Notes under the pieces: model-generated
The model's database searches: none
Told to the model about the DNA's origin: nothing
The model's input: only the letters and a program-made list of their open reading frames with translations
Made by a program: the position numbers and the translations under genes
Assembly (NCBI RefSeq): GCF_001417735.1
Contig: NZ_BBUZ01000028.1
Coordinates: forward strand, 124,001-188,000
Source of the DNA: Streptomyces sp. NBRC 110028
GTDB lineage: Bacteria; Actinomycetota; Actinomycetes; Streptomycetales; Streptomycetaceae
Length of the DNA: 64,000 nt
Direction of reading: 5' to 3'
Shown: positions 35,260 to 43,646 of the stretch, piece by piece
How positions within the stretch are numbered: position 1 is the stretch's first letter
How the letters are laid out: every line of letters starts with the position of its first letter

Positions 35260-36279
35260 TCAGGCGTAGAAGGCGGGGCGCACGACCATGTCGACGGGCG
35301 TGCGCTCACCGGTGCTCTGCGCCCGCACCCCCGCCTCGCACACGGCGGCCGCGGCGTAGCCGTCCCAGGCGCTCGGGCCCTCGACCTCGCCGCGCTTGGT
35401 GGCGTTGACCCAGGCCTGCACCTCGCGGTCGTACGCCTCCTCGAAGCGGGCCACGAAGTCGGGGGCGATCTCGCCGCCCCAGGTGCCGGGGCGGTTGACG
35501 AGCATGCCGTGGGCGTCGCCGACGCGGGCGGTGCCGCGCTCGCAGACCGCCTCGGCCTGGACCTGGTAGCCGAAGCCGCAGCTCGCGAAGATCTCGACGT
35601 TGACGATCGCGCCGCCGGTGGTCTCGAAGATCACCAGCTGGGGGTCGGCAAGCCCCTCGGGGGCGTGCGAGTTGGAGGTCGGCTTGAGCACGGTGACGTT
35701 GGTGATCTCCTGCTCCAGCAGCCAGCGCGACTGGTCCATCTCGTGCACCACGGAGTCGTTGATCAGCATCTCCGTGGTGAAGTACGAGTGCACCGAGGCG
35801 TTGCGGTGGCGGCAGTGCATCAGCAGCGGGCGGCCCAGTTCACCGGAGGCGAGCAGCGACTTGAGCTTCATGAACTCGGTGTCGTAGCGGCGCATGAAGC
35901 CGACCTGGACCCGGCGGTGGCCGAGCCGCTGCTCGGCCTCCAGCACCCGCAGCGCGGACTCCGGGTCCGGGGTCAGCGGCTTCTCGCACAGCACCGGCAG
36001 ATCGTGCTCGAACGCGCTGAGCAGCGCGGCCTCGTGGGCGGGGCCGGGCGAGGCGATCAGTACCGCGTCCACGCCCGGTGCGGCCATGGCGGCGGCCGGG
36101 TCGGTGAACGCATGGCAGCCCTCGGACAGGTCGGCGACGGCCTTGGCGCGCGCCTCGTCGATGTCGACCACGGCCGCCACCCGGGCGCCGCTGATCACGT
36201 CGTTGATGCGGCGGACGTGGTCGGCGCCCATCTTGCCGGTCCCGATGACGGCGATCCCGAGGGTGCCCTGCTGGCTCAT
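35260..36279 (-). CDS. iolG: Inositol 2-dehydrogenase-like Gfo/Idh/MocA oxidoreductase
   Basis: A 339-residue enzyme probably oxidising myo-inositol to scyllo-inosose. It shows VIGTGKMGADHVRRIN, CEKPLTPDP, VGFMRRYD and the inositol-dehydrogenase-like LINDSVVHEMDQSRWLL with Lys, Asp and His catalytic positions. It is 93 bases downstream of the IolE-like gene on the same strand. It is the best iolG candidate in the window; substrate assignment rests on motif similarity and neighbours. Confidence 0.83.
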   Translation of the reverse strand: MSQQGTLGIAVIGTGKMGADHVRRINDVISGARVAAVVDIDEARAKAVADLSEGCHAFTDPAAAMAAPGVDAVLIASPGPAHEAALLSAFEHDLPVLCEKPLTPDPESALRVLEAEQRLGHRRVQVGFMRRYDTEFMKLKSLLASGELGRPLLMHCRHRNASVHSYFTTEMLINDSVVHEMDQSRWLLEQEITNVTVLKPTSNSHAPEGLADPQLVIFETTGGAIVNVEIFASCGFGYQVQAEAVCERGTARVGDAHGMLVNRPGTWGGEIAPDFVARFEEAYDREVQAWVNATKRGEVEGPSAWDGYAAAAVCEAGVRAQSTGERTPVDMVVRPAFYA

Positions 36280-36311
36280 AGGTGTCTCTCTTCTCTTTCT
36301 GCTCGTCCGGA

Positions 36312-36355
36312 GGATCGAAAGGGGATCGAAAGGGGATCGAAAGGGGATCGAAGGC
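36312..36355. repeat. Tandem 11-bp repeat between the iolE-like and iolG-like genes
   Basis: GGATCGAAAGG is repeated exactly at 36312, 36323 and 36334, with a degenerate copy at 36345 and a further GATCG at 36356. It ends 17 bases before the stop of the iolE-like gene. Its start lies 33 bases from the iolG-like start on the minus strand. Confidence 0.9.
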
Positions 36356-36372
36356 GATCGAGGGGCGGGAGG

Positions 36373-37293
36373 TCAGGCGCCGCAGGAGCGCAGGAAGCGG
36401 CGGGTGCGCTCGGCGATCGGGAAGGGCTGGTCGGGCGGGCAGGGGTACATGTCCTGCTCGACGATGGCGAACAGGTCCACGTCCAGCTTCTGGGCGGCCG
36501 CCAGGACCGGTTCCAGCTCCGGGACCCCCTTGGGCGGTTCGCACATCACGCCGCGCTTGACGGCCGGGCCGAACGGCACGCCGTTCTTGACCACGTCGGC
36601 CAGGATCTCCGGGTCGACCTGCTTGAGGTGGAGGTAGCCGATGCGCTCGCCGTAGGTCTCGATGAGCTTGACGCTGTCCCCGCCGCAGTAGGCGTAGTGG
36701 CCGGTGTCCAGGCAGAGGTTGACCAGGTCGGAGTCGGTGGCGTCGAGGAAGCGGGCCACGTTCTCCTCGCCGTCGATGTGGGTGTCGGCGTGCGGGTGGA
36801 CGACGATGTCGAGCCCGAAGCGCTCGCGCACCTCACGGCCCAGGCGCTCCATGCCGGTGGACAGGTGGCGCCACTGCTCGGCGGTCAGCTCGGGCGGTTC
36901 GATGATCTCGGCGGTCTTGTCGTCGCGCCAGAAGGAGGGGATGACCACGAGGTGCTTCGCGTTCATGGCCCGGGTCAGCTCCGCCACCTGGGAGACGTGC
37001 TCCCAGGTGGCGTCCCAGACCTCGGGGCCGCGATGCAGGGAGGTGAAGATCGTGCCCGCCGAGACGGTGAGGTTCCGGCGGGTGATCTCCTCGGTGAGCC
37101 GGGCGGGGTCGGTCGGCAGATAGCCGTACGGGCCCAGCTCGATCCACTCGTAGCCGGCCTCCGCGACCTCGTCGAGGAAGCGCTGCCAGGGGACCTGCTG
37201 CGCGTCGTCGGGGAACCACACCCCCCATGAGTCGGGGGCCGAGCCGACCCGGATGCGGTCCAGGGCGGGGACGGGGGAGGCGGCGGCAGTCAT
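36373..37293 (-). CDS. Inosose dehydratase-like sugar phosphate isomerase (IolE-like)
   Basis: A 306-residue TIM-barrel protein with VGSAPDSWGVWFPDD, WIELGPYGYLPTD, VVHPHADTHID, LCLDTGHYAYCGGD and AIVEQDMYP. The His, Asp and Glu residues form a probable divalent metal site. It carries a promoter motif shared with iolC and the importer, so it very likely belongs to the inositol regulon, probably dehydrating scyllo-inosose. The sequence differs from Bacillus IolE in its PDSW start, so a different epimerase role stays possible. Confidence 0.77.
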   Translation of the reverse strand: MTAAASPVPALDRIRVGSAPDSWGVWFPDDAQQVPWQRFLDEVAEAGYEWIELGPYGYLPTDPARLTEEITRRNLTVSAGTIFTSLHRGPEVWDATWEHVSQVAELTRAMNAKHLVVIPSFWRDDKTAEIIEPPELTAEQWRHLSTGMERLGREVRERFGLDIVVHPHADTHIDGEENVARFLDATDSDLVNLCLDTGHYAYCGGDSVKLIETYGERIGYLHLKQVDPEILADVVKNGVPFGPAVKRGVMCEPPKGVPELEPVLAAAQKLDVDLFAIVEQDMYPCPPDQPFPIAERTRRFLRSCGA

Positions 37294-37418
37294 GGAAGAG
37301 GGTCTCCTCTCGCCGGCCCTGGAGACCGGGGAAGGGGGCAGTGCGGGTCGCTTGCTCCGGGTGGTGTCCCGGCCCGCGTTTCATGCTGGTTTGGGCAGCT
37401 TTGCTGGCCGGGTCGGTG

Positions 37419-37450
37419 GCCGTCAAGAGTTCGTCAGGACATTCGGACGT
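37419..37450 (-). promoter_or_regulatory. Shared inositol promoter motif, copy A
   Basis: On the minus strand ACGTCCGAATGT is followed by TGACGAA and CTTGACGGC. TTGACG (37421-37426) is the probable -35 element for the IolE-like gene. It matches copy C at 26 of 32 positions. The palindrome GACATT-N7-AATGTC (37438-37456) overlaps it. Confidence 0.75.
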
Positions 37451-37478
37451 AATGTCAGGAGGAATGTCCGGTGGATGG

Positions 37479-38351
<873 letters not shown>

Positions 38352-38356
38352 TCCCA

Positions 38357-39439
38357 TCACCTCCTGGCGGCCTGACGGCGCACCCACAGATTCACCAGCG
38401 TCGCGAGCAGCAGCATCACGCCGACGAAGAACTTGAACCAGTCCGGGTTCCAGTTCGCGTAGACGATGCCCTGGTTGACCATGCCGAAGATGAACGCGCC
38501 GAGGAGCGCGCCGATCGCGGAGCCGTAGCCGCCGGTCAGCAGGCAGCCGCCGATCACCGCGGCGATGATGTAGTAGAACTCGTTGCCGACGCCCTCACCG
38601 GCCTGCACGGTGTTGTACTCGAAGAGCAGGTGCATGCCGACGAACCAGGCCGCGAAGCCCACCGTCATGAAGAGGGCGATCTTGGTGAGGTTCACCGGTA
38701 CGCCGACCGCCCGGGCGCTCTCCTTGGAGCCGCCGGCCGCGAAGATCCAGTTGCCGAACTTGGTGCGCAGCAGGACCCAGGTGGCGAGGGCGGCGAAGCC
38801 CAGCCAGTAGAACACGGTGATGTTCACATCGACGCCGAGGACCGGGACGTCGGAGGCGAAGACCGCCCTGGCCGAGTCGAAGCCGTCCATGTCGTTGATG
38901 GTGTTGGTGGCGACGTTGTCGGTCAGCAGCTTGGTGATGGCCAGGTTCAGGCCCTGGAGCATCAGGAAGCTGGCGAGCGAGACCAGGAAGCTGGGCAGCC
39001 CGGTCTTGATCAGCAGCAGACCGTTGATCAGGCCCACCGAGAGCGAAAGGGCCAGGGCGACCCCGACGCCCACCCAGACGTTGGCGGTGAGCTGGAAGCT
39101 GAGCAGGCTCGCGGTCAGCGCCGAGGAGGTGACGGCGACACCGGCCGACAGGTCGAACTCGCCGCCGATCATCAGCAGGGAGACGGCGAGCGCCATGATG
39201 CCCAGGGTCGAGCCCTGGTAGAGCACGGTGGCGAACGAGTCCGCCTGGCGGAAGGTCGGGGCGACGGCGAAGAAGAAGACGTAGACGCCGACGGCGGCGA
39301 CCAGGGCGCCGATCTCCGGCCGGGCGAGGGCCCGGCGGGCCAGCGAGCGTTCGGTGGTGCGGCTCTTGGGGCTCGCCGCCGGGGCGGCCGGTGGCATGGC
39401 GGCGGTGGGCGGGGCGGCTTGGGTCAGTGGCCGGATCAC
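38357..39439 (-). CDS. CUT2 sugar/inositol ABC transporter permease
   Basis: A 360-residue permease with about ten hydrophobic segments and the CUT2 signatures GGEFDLSAGVAVTSSALTA, TGLPSFLVSLASF and GGSKESARAVGVPV. GTG 39439 overlaps the stop of the binding-protein gene as GTGA; earlier in-frame starts fall inside that gene. It forms the channel of the inositol-region importer. Confidence 0.9.
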   Translation of the reverse strand: MIRPLTQAAPPTAAMPPAAPAASPKSRTTERSLARRALARPEIGALVAAVGVYVFFFAVAPTFRQADSFATVLYQGSTLGIMALAVSLLMIGGEFDLSAGVAVTSSALTASLLSFQLTANVWVGVGVALALSLSVGLINGLLLIKTGLPSFLVSLASFLMLQGLNLAITKLLTDNVATNTINDMDGFDSARAVFASDVPVLGVDVNITVFYWLGFAALATWVLLRTKFGNWIFAAGGSKESARAVGVPVNLTKIALFMTVGFAAWFVGMHLLFEYNTVQAGEGVGNEFYYIIAAVIGGCLLTGGYGSAIGALLGAFIFGMVNQGIVYANWNPDWFKFFVGVMLLLATLVNLWVRRQAARR

Positions 39440-40446
39440 CGCGTGCCCTTCGCGGCGAACTCGGCGATCTTCTCCACGTTGTCCTTGGTGACGAACGCGG
39501 GCCCGGTCAGCACGGGTGCCTCGCCACCACCGCTGAAGTTGCCGTTGTTCTTGTAGAGCCACAGGGAGTCGACGGCCAGATAGCCCTGGAGATAGGGCTG
39601 CTGGTCCACCGCGAGCTGCACGTCCCCGCTCTTGACGGCGGCGATGAGGTCCTTGTTGAGGTCGAAGGTGGCGACCTTGGCCTTGCCGCCCGCCTCCTTG
39701 GCGGACTGCACGGCGGTCAGTGCGAACGGCGCGCCGAGCGTGACGACGTAGTCGATGCTCGGATCCTGCTTGAGCTTGGCGGAGATCGTGGACTTGACCG
39801 ACGGCATGTCGGTGCCGTTGACGTAGAGGGTTTCCGTCTTGCCCTTGAAGGTCTTCTTCACGCCCGCGCAGCGGGCCTCCAGGGCGACATGGCCCTGCTC
39901 CTGGATGACGCAGATGTTGTGCTTGGCGCCCAGCTGGTTGAGGCGCTTGCCGAAGGCCTGTCCGGCGAGGTTCTCGTCCTGGCCGAAGTATTCGAGCAGT
40001 CCCTGGGACTTCCAGTCCTCCAGACCGGAGTTGAAGCCGACGACGGGGATCCCGGCCTTCTCGGCCTTGGCGATCGCGCCCTTCATCGCGGCGGGCTTGG
40101 CGAGGGTGACGGCGATGCCGTCGACCTTCTGGTTGATCGCGTTCCGGATGAGGTTGGCCTGGTCGCCGCCGTTGGGGTTGCTGGAGTAGACCAGATCGAC
40201 GTTGTCCTTGGCCGCGGCCGCCTTGGCGCCCTTGCGGACCGTGTCCCAGAAGGTGTCACCGGGGGCGGCGTGGGTGATCATCGCGATCTTCATCCGGGGG
40301 GTGTTGGCCTTGCCGGCGGAGATGTCGTCCCCGGCGTCCTGGGCCTTCTTCCCCCCTTGGCTGCTGCAGCCCGTTGCGAGGAGAACCGTTACGGCGGCGA
40401 TGGTGGCGAGTCGCACTCTGTGGCGTCGGTCGAATCTGAGGTCCAT
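39436..40446 (-). CDS. CUT2 substrate-binding lipoprotein, probably inositol
   Basis: A 336-residue protein. ATG 40446 gives a basic start, a hydrophobic stretch and lipobox LATGC; ATG 40446 fits the GAGAGG site better than GTG 40458. The mature domain has KIAMITHAAPGDTFWDTV, VYSSNPNGGDQAN, VVGFNSGLEDW and FDLNKDLIAAVKSG, a type I periplasmic-binding fold. It has the shared inositol promoter motif upstream and is divergent from iolC, hence myo-inositol is the likely ligand. Confidence 0.88.
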   Translation of the reverse strand: MDLRFDRRHRVRLATIAAVTVLLATGCSSQGGKKAQDAGDDISAGKANTPRMKIAMITHAAPGDTFWDTVRKGAKAAAAKDNVDLVYSSNPNGGDQANLIRNAINQKVDGIAVTLAKPAAMKGAIAKAEKAGIPVVGFNSGLEDWKSQGLLEYFGQDENLAGQAFGKRLNQLGAKHNICVIQEQGHVALEARCAGVKKTFKGKTETLYVNGTDMPSVKSTISAKLKQDPSIDYVVTLGAPFALTAVQSAKEAGGKAKVATFDLNKDLIAAVKSGDVQLAVDQQPYLQGYLAVDSLWLYKNNGNFSGGGEAPVLTGPAFVTKDNVEKIAEFAAKGTR

Positions 40447-40522
40447 CTGCTCCAGCACCTCTCAAGCCAGGTCCGTGTTGACAGAGCCGTTGATGTGGGG
40501 GAGCCAACTCCTCGTGGCCGCC

Positions 40523-40563
40523 GCCTGTCAAGGGTTTGTCATGACAACATTTCATCTGGACGT
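40523..40563 (-). promoter_or_regulatory. Shared inositol promoter motif, copy B
   Basis: On the minus strand TTACGTCC is followed by a longer spacer, then ATGACAAACCCTTGACAG, which matches copy C at 17 of 18 positions. TTGACA is the probable -35 for the importer operon. The perfect palindrome TTGTCATGACAA (40536-40547) lies within it and may be the regulator site. Confidence 0.78.
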
Positions 40564-40602
40564 AACGAGGCGATAACGCGCCCCGCGTCGGCTCTCGTGA
40601 AG

Positions 40603-40634
40603 ACGTCCGAATGTAATGACAAATCCTTGACAGC
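40603..40634 (+). promoter_or_regulatory. Shared inositol promoter motif, copy C
   Basis: ACGTCCGAATGTAATGACAA is followed by ATCCTTGACAGC. TTGACA at 40627-40632 is the probable -35 and TAGACC at 40651-40656 the -10, with an 18-base spacer, reading toward iolC. Copies A and B drive the IolE-like gene and the importer. Confidence 0.8.
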
Positions 40635-40735
40635 GGGCCGTGAGCACGTCTAGACCTGAAGGGGCCGGGTGGGGACCGGTGTTCGCCACCCCAACCCTGA
40701 GCTGCGTCTTTCCCGAATTTCCCGAAGGGGTACGC

Positions 40736-41680
40736 ATGAGTGAGCCGTACGACCTGATCACGATGGGCCGCATCGGAGTGGACCTCTACCCGCTGCAGAC
40801 CGGAGTGCCGCTGCCGCAGGTCGAGTCATTCGGAAAGTTCCTGGGCGGCTCGGCGACCAACGTCGCGGTGGCCGCCGCCCGCTTCGGCCACCGCTCCGCG
40901 GTGATCAGCCGTACCGGCGCGGACCCGTTCGGGGAGTACATCCACCAGGAACTCCAGGGGTTCGGCGTGGACGACCGCTTCGTCACACCGGTCGAGGACT
41001 ACCCGACCCCGATCACCTTCTGCGAGATCTTCCCGCCCGACGACTTCCCGCTCTACTTCTACCGCCGCCCCAAGGCCCCCGACCTGGCGATCCACCCCGA
41101 CGAGCTGGACCTCGACGCGATCCGCGCCGCCCGGATCTTCTGGATGACCGGCACCGGCCTCAGCGAGGAGCCCAGCCGAGGCAGCACCCTCACCGCCCTC
41201 GCCCACCGCGCCAAGAGCGGCACCACCGTCTTCGACCTCGACTGGCGGCCCATGTTCTGGAAGGACCCCGAGACGGCACGCCCCTTCTACGCCGAGGCCC
41301 TGCGCCACGCCACCGTCGCCGTCGGCAACGTGGACGAGTGCGAGATCGCCACCGGTGTACGGGAACCGAAGGCATGCGCCCAGGCCCTGCTCGACGCGGG
41401 CGTGGAGCTGGCCGTCGTCAAACAGGGCCCCAAGGGGGTCCTCGCCGTGCACCGCGACGGCACCGCCACCGAGGTCCCGCCCGTCCCGGTCGACGTCGTC
41501 AACGGACTCGGCGCGGGCGACGCGTTCGGCGGCGCCCTGTGCCACGGGCTGCTGGCCGGCTGGGACCCGGAGCGGATCATGCGGTACGCCAACGCCGCGG
41601 GCGCGATCGTCGCGTCCCGCCTCGCCTGCTCCTCCGCGATGCCCACCCAGGCCGAGGTCGAGGCCCTGCTCAGCCACTGA
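40736..41680 (+). CDS. iolC: 5-dehydro-2-deoxygluconokinase IolC
   Basis: A 314-residue PfkB kinase phosphorylating 5-keto-2-deoxygluconate in inositol breakdown. ATG 40736 follows GAAGGGG. It has MGRIGVDLYP, GGSATNVAVAAARFG, PLYFYRRPKAPDL (an IolC-like sugar contact) and GAGD at 259-262 with catalytic Asp262. It is first in the iolC-aldolase-iolB-iolD-mmsA cluster and is driven by copy C of the shared promoter. Confidence 0.93.
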   Translation: MSEPYDLITMGRIGVDLYPLQTGVPLPQVESFGKFLGGSATNVAVAAARFGHRSAVISRTGADPFGEYIHQELQGFGVDDRFVTPVEDYPTPITFCEIFPPDDFPLYFYRRPKAPDLAIHPDELDLDAIRAARIFWMTGTGLSEEPSRGSTLTALAHRAKSGTTVFDLDWRPMFWKDPETARPFYAEALRHATVAVGNVDECEIATGVREPKACAQALLDAGVELAVVKQGPKGVLAVHRDGTATEVPPVPVDVVNGLGAGDAFGGALCHGLLAGWDPERIMRYANAAGAIVASRLACSSAMPTQAEVEALLSH

Positions 41681-41710
41681 GTGGTGCGGTTCGCCCGTGG
41701 GCTGCCTCCG

Positions 41711-41752
41711 GCGCTCGGGTGCCCTGGAGGCGAACCGAGCCTTAAAAAGAAG
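41711..41752. repeat. Dispersed intergenic repeat, copy 2
   Basis: GCGCTCGGGTGCCC (41711-41724) is identical to copy 1; CCGAGCCTTAAAAAGAAG (41735-41752) differs from it by one substitution and one inserted A. It sits between iolC and the aldolase-like gene and supplies part of that gene's ribosome binding site. Confidence 0.5.
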
Positions 41753-41761
41753 GAGCTTTCC

Positions 41762-42640
41762 TTGAGCATCAGCATCTCCGACCTCGTGACGGTACGGAGC
41801 CGGCATCCCGAGGCCATCGCCGAGGCTGCCGCCCGCCGGGTCCGCCGCCCGCTCATCGGCGACAGCGGCCGACTGATGATCGTGGCCGCCGACCACCCGG
41901 CGCGCGGCGCCCTCGCCGTCGGCGGGCACAAGCTGGCCATGGCCAACCGGGCCGATCTGCTGGAGCGGCTGTGCGTGGCGCTGTCCCGCCCGGGCGTCGA
42001 CGGGGTGCTGGCCACCGCCGACATCCTGGAGGACCTGCTGCTGCTCGGGGCCCTCGACGGCAAGGTCGTCATGGGCTCGATGAACCGCGGCGGGCTGGCC
42101 GGCGCCTCGTTCGAGCTGGACGACCGCTTCACCGGCCACCGCCCGCAGGACATCGCCCGGCTCGGCTTCGACGCCGGGAAGCTGCTGCTCCGTGTCGACT
42201 ACGACGACGCCGGGTCGCTCAACACCATGCTCACCACGGCCCGCGCCATCGACGAGATGGCCGAGCGGCGGCTGCCGGTGTTCGTCGAGCCGTTCATCTC
42301 CCGCCGGATAGACGGCAGGGTCTCCAACGATCTGAGCGCCGAGGCCGTCACCAAGTCCATCGCGATCGCCTCCGGGCTCGCCGGGACCTCCGCGTACACA
42401 TGGCTGAAGGTGCCGGTCACCGAGGACCCGGACGAGATGGCCGCCGTCATGGAGACGAGCACGCTGCCGGCGGTGCTGCTCGGCGGCGAGGTGGGGAAGG
42501 ATCAGGAGGGGGCGTACGAGAAGTGGCGCAAGGCGCTGCGTCTGCCCACCGTCCAGGGCCTGGTCGTCGGCCGCTCGCTGCTCTACCCGGCGGAGGGCGG
42601 CGTGGAGACCGCCGTGGACACCGCCGTCGGCCTGCTGTGA
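41762..42640 (+). CDS. Aldolase-like (beta/alpha)8 protein of the Cgl0159 family
   Basis: A 292-residue TIM-barrel protein starting at TTG 41762, 6 bases after AAGGAG. It has MIVAADHPARGAL, VLATADILEDLLLL, GKLLLRVDYDD, VEPFIS and TWLKVPV, where the Lys lies on a strand position used for Schiff bases in class I aldolases. It sits between iolC and iolB, where Bacillus-type clusters place the 2-deoxy-5-keto-gluconate-6-phosphate aldolase IolJ. The same role here is inference. A 9-bp inverted repeat (41687-41695/41729-41737) lies in the preceding gap. Confidence 0.75.
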   Translation: MSISISDLVTVRSRHPEAIAEAAARRVRRPLIGDSGRLMIVAADHPARGALAVGGHKLAMANRADLLERLCVALSRPGVDGVLATADILEDLLLLGALDGKVVMGSMNRGGLAGASFELDDRFTGHRPQDIARLGFDAGKLLLRVDYDDAGSLNTMLTTARAIDEMAERRLPVFVEPFISRRIDGRVSNDLSAEAVTKSIAIASGLAGTSAYTWLKVPVTEDPDEMAAVMETSTLPAVLLGGEVGKDQEGAYEKWRKALRLPTVQGLVVGRSLLYPAEGGVETAVDTAVGLL

Positions 42641-42704
42641 CGTACGTGCTGTGAAGTCGGCCCGCTGTGAAATCGGCCCCGGAACCGGAGGAAACACTGA
42701 CGCC

Positions 42705-43646
42705 ATGACCACCAACGAATCGTCCCTCGGCTTCCATGTGCAGGCCGGTAAGGCGGCCGACGGTCCGTACGTCCTGGCCATCGACCCCCAGCGGGCCGGC
42801 TGGGGCTACTCCAGCCTGCGCGTGCTCGACCTGCCGCCCGGCGGCTCGCACCAGCTGGTCACCGGCGACAGCGAGTGGATCGTGCTGCCGCTCAGCGGCG
42901 GCTGCACGGTGATCACCGAGGGCGAGACCTTCGAACTGCACGGCCGCGAGAACGTGTTCAGCGGGGTGAGCGACTTCGCGTACGTCCCGCGCGACGCGCA
43001 CGCCACGATCGCCAGCGGCGCCGGGGGCCGCTTCGCGCTGACCGGCGCCCGGTGCGAGCGCAGGCTGCCCGCCCGCTACGGGCCCGCCTCCGCCGTCCCC
43101 GTCGAGCTGCGCGGCACCGGCAACTGCTCGCGCCAGGTCAACAACTTCGCAGCCGCGGCCCCCGCCGGAGGCGGAAGACCAGGTGGCAGTTTCGCGTGCG
43201 ACAAGCTCATCGCCGTCGAGGTGCTCACCCCCGGCGGCAACTGGTCCTCCTACCCGCCGCACAAGCACGACGAGTGCCGCCCCGGCGAGGAGAGCGAGCT
43301 GGAGGAGATCTACTACTTCGAGATCGCCGAGGCCCACGGCAACGAGGGCGTCGGCTACCAGCGGGTCTCACCTTCCGGCCACGGCCGTGGCACCGATGTG
43401 CTGGCCGAGGTCCGCTCCGGCGACGCGGTCCTCATCCCGGACGGCTGGCACGGCCCGTCCATCGCCGCGCCCGGCCACGCCATGTACTACCTCAACGTCA
43501 TGGCGGGCCCCGGCGAGGAGCGCGCCTGGCTGATCTGCGACCACCCCGACCACGGCTGGATCCGCTCCACCTGGCCCGACCAGCCCGTCGACCCCCGCCT
43601 TCCGCTGTACGAAGCCCCTGAAACTCCCGCAGGAGACGCCCGATGA
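42705..43646 (+). CDS. iolB: 5-deoxy-glucuronate isomerase IolB
   Basis: A 313-residue bicupin. It converts 5-deoxy-glucuronate, the IolD product, to 5-keto-2-deoxygluconate, the IolC substrate. Metal-binding signatures are in YPPHKHDE and EEIYYFEI, with LIPDGWHGPS and YYLNVMAG typical of IolB. ATG 42705 follows GGAGG at 42687-42691. It overlaps iolD by 4 bases. Confidence 0.95.
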   Translation: MTTNESSLGFHVQAGKAADGPYVLAIDPQRAGWGYSSLRVLDLPPGGSHQLVTGDSEWIVLPLSGGCTVITEGETFELHGRENVFSGVSDFAYVPRDAHATIASGAGGRFALTGARCERRLPARYGPASAVPVELRGTGNCSRQVNNFAAAAPAGGGRPGGSFACDKLIAVEVLTPGGNWSSYPPHKHDECRPGEESELEEIYYFEIAEAHGNEGVGYQRVSPSGHGRGTDVLAEVRSGDAVLIPDGWHGPSIAAPGHAMYYLNVMAGPGEERAWLICDHPDHGWIRSTWPDQPVDPRLPLYEAPETPAGDAR

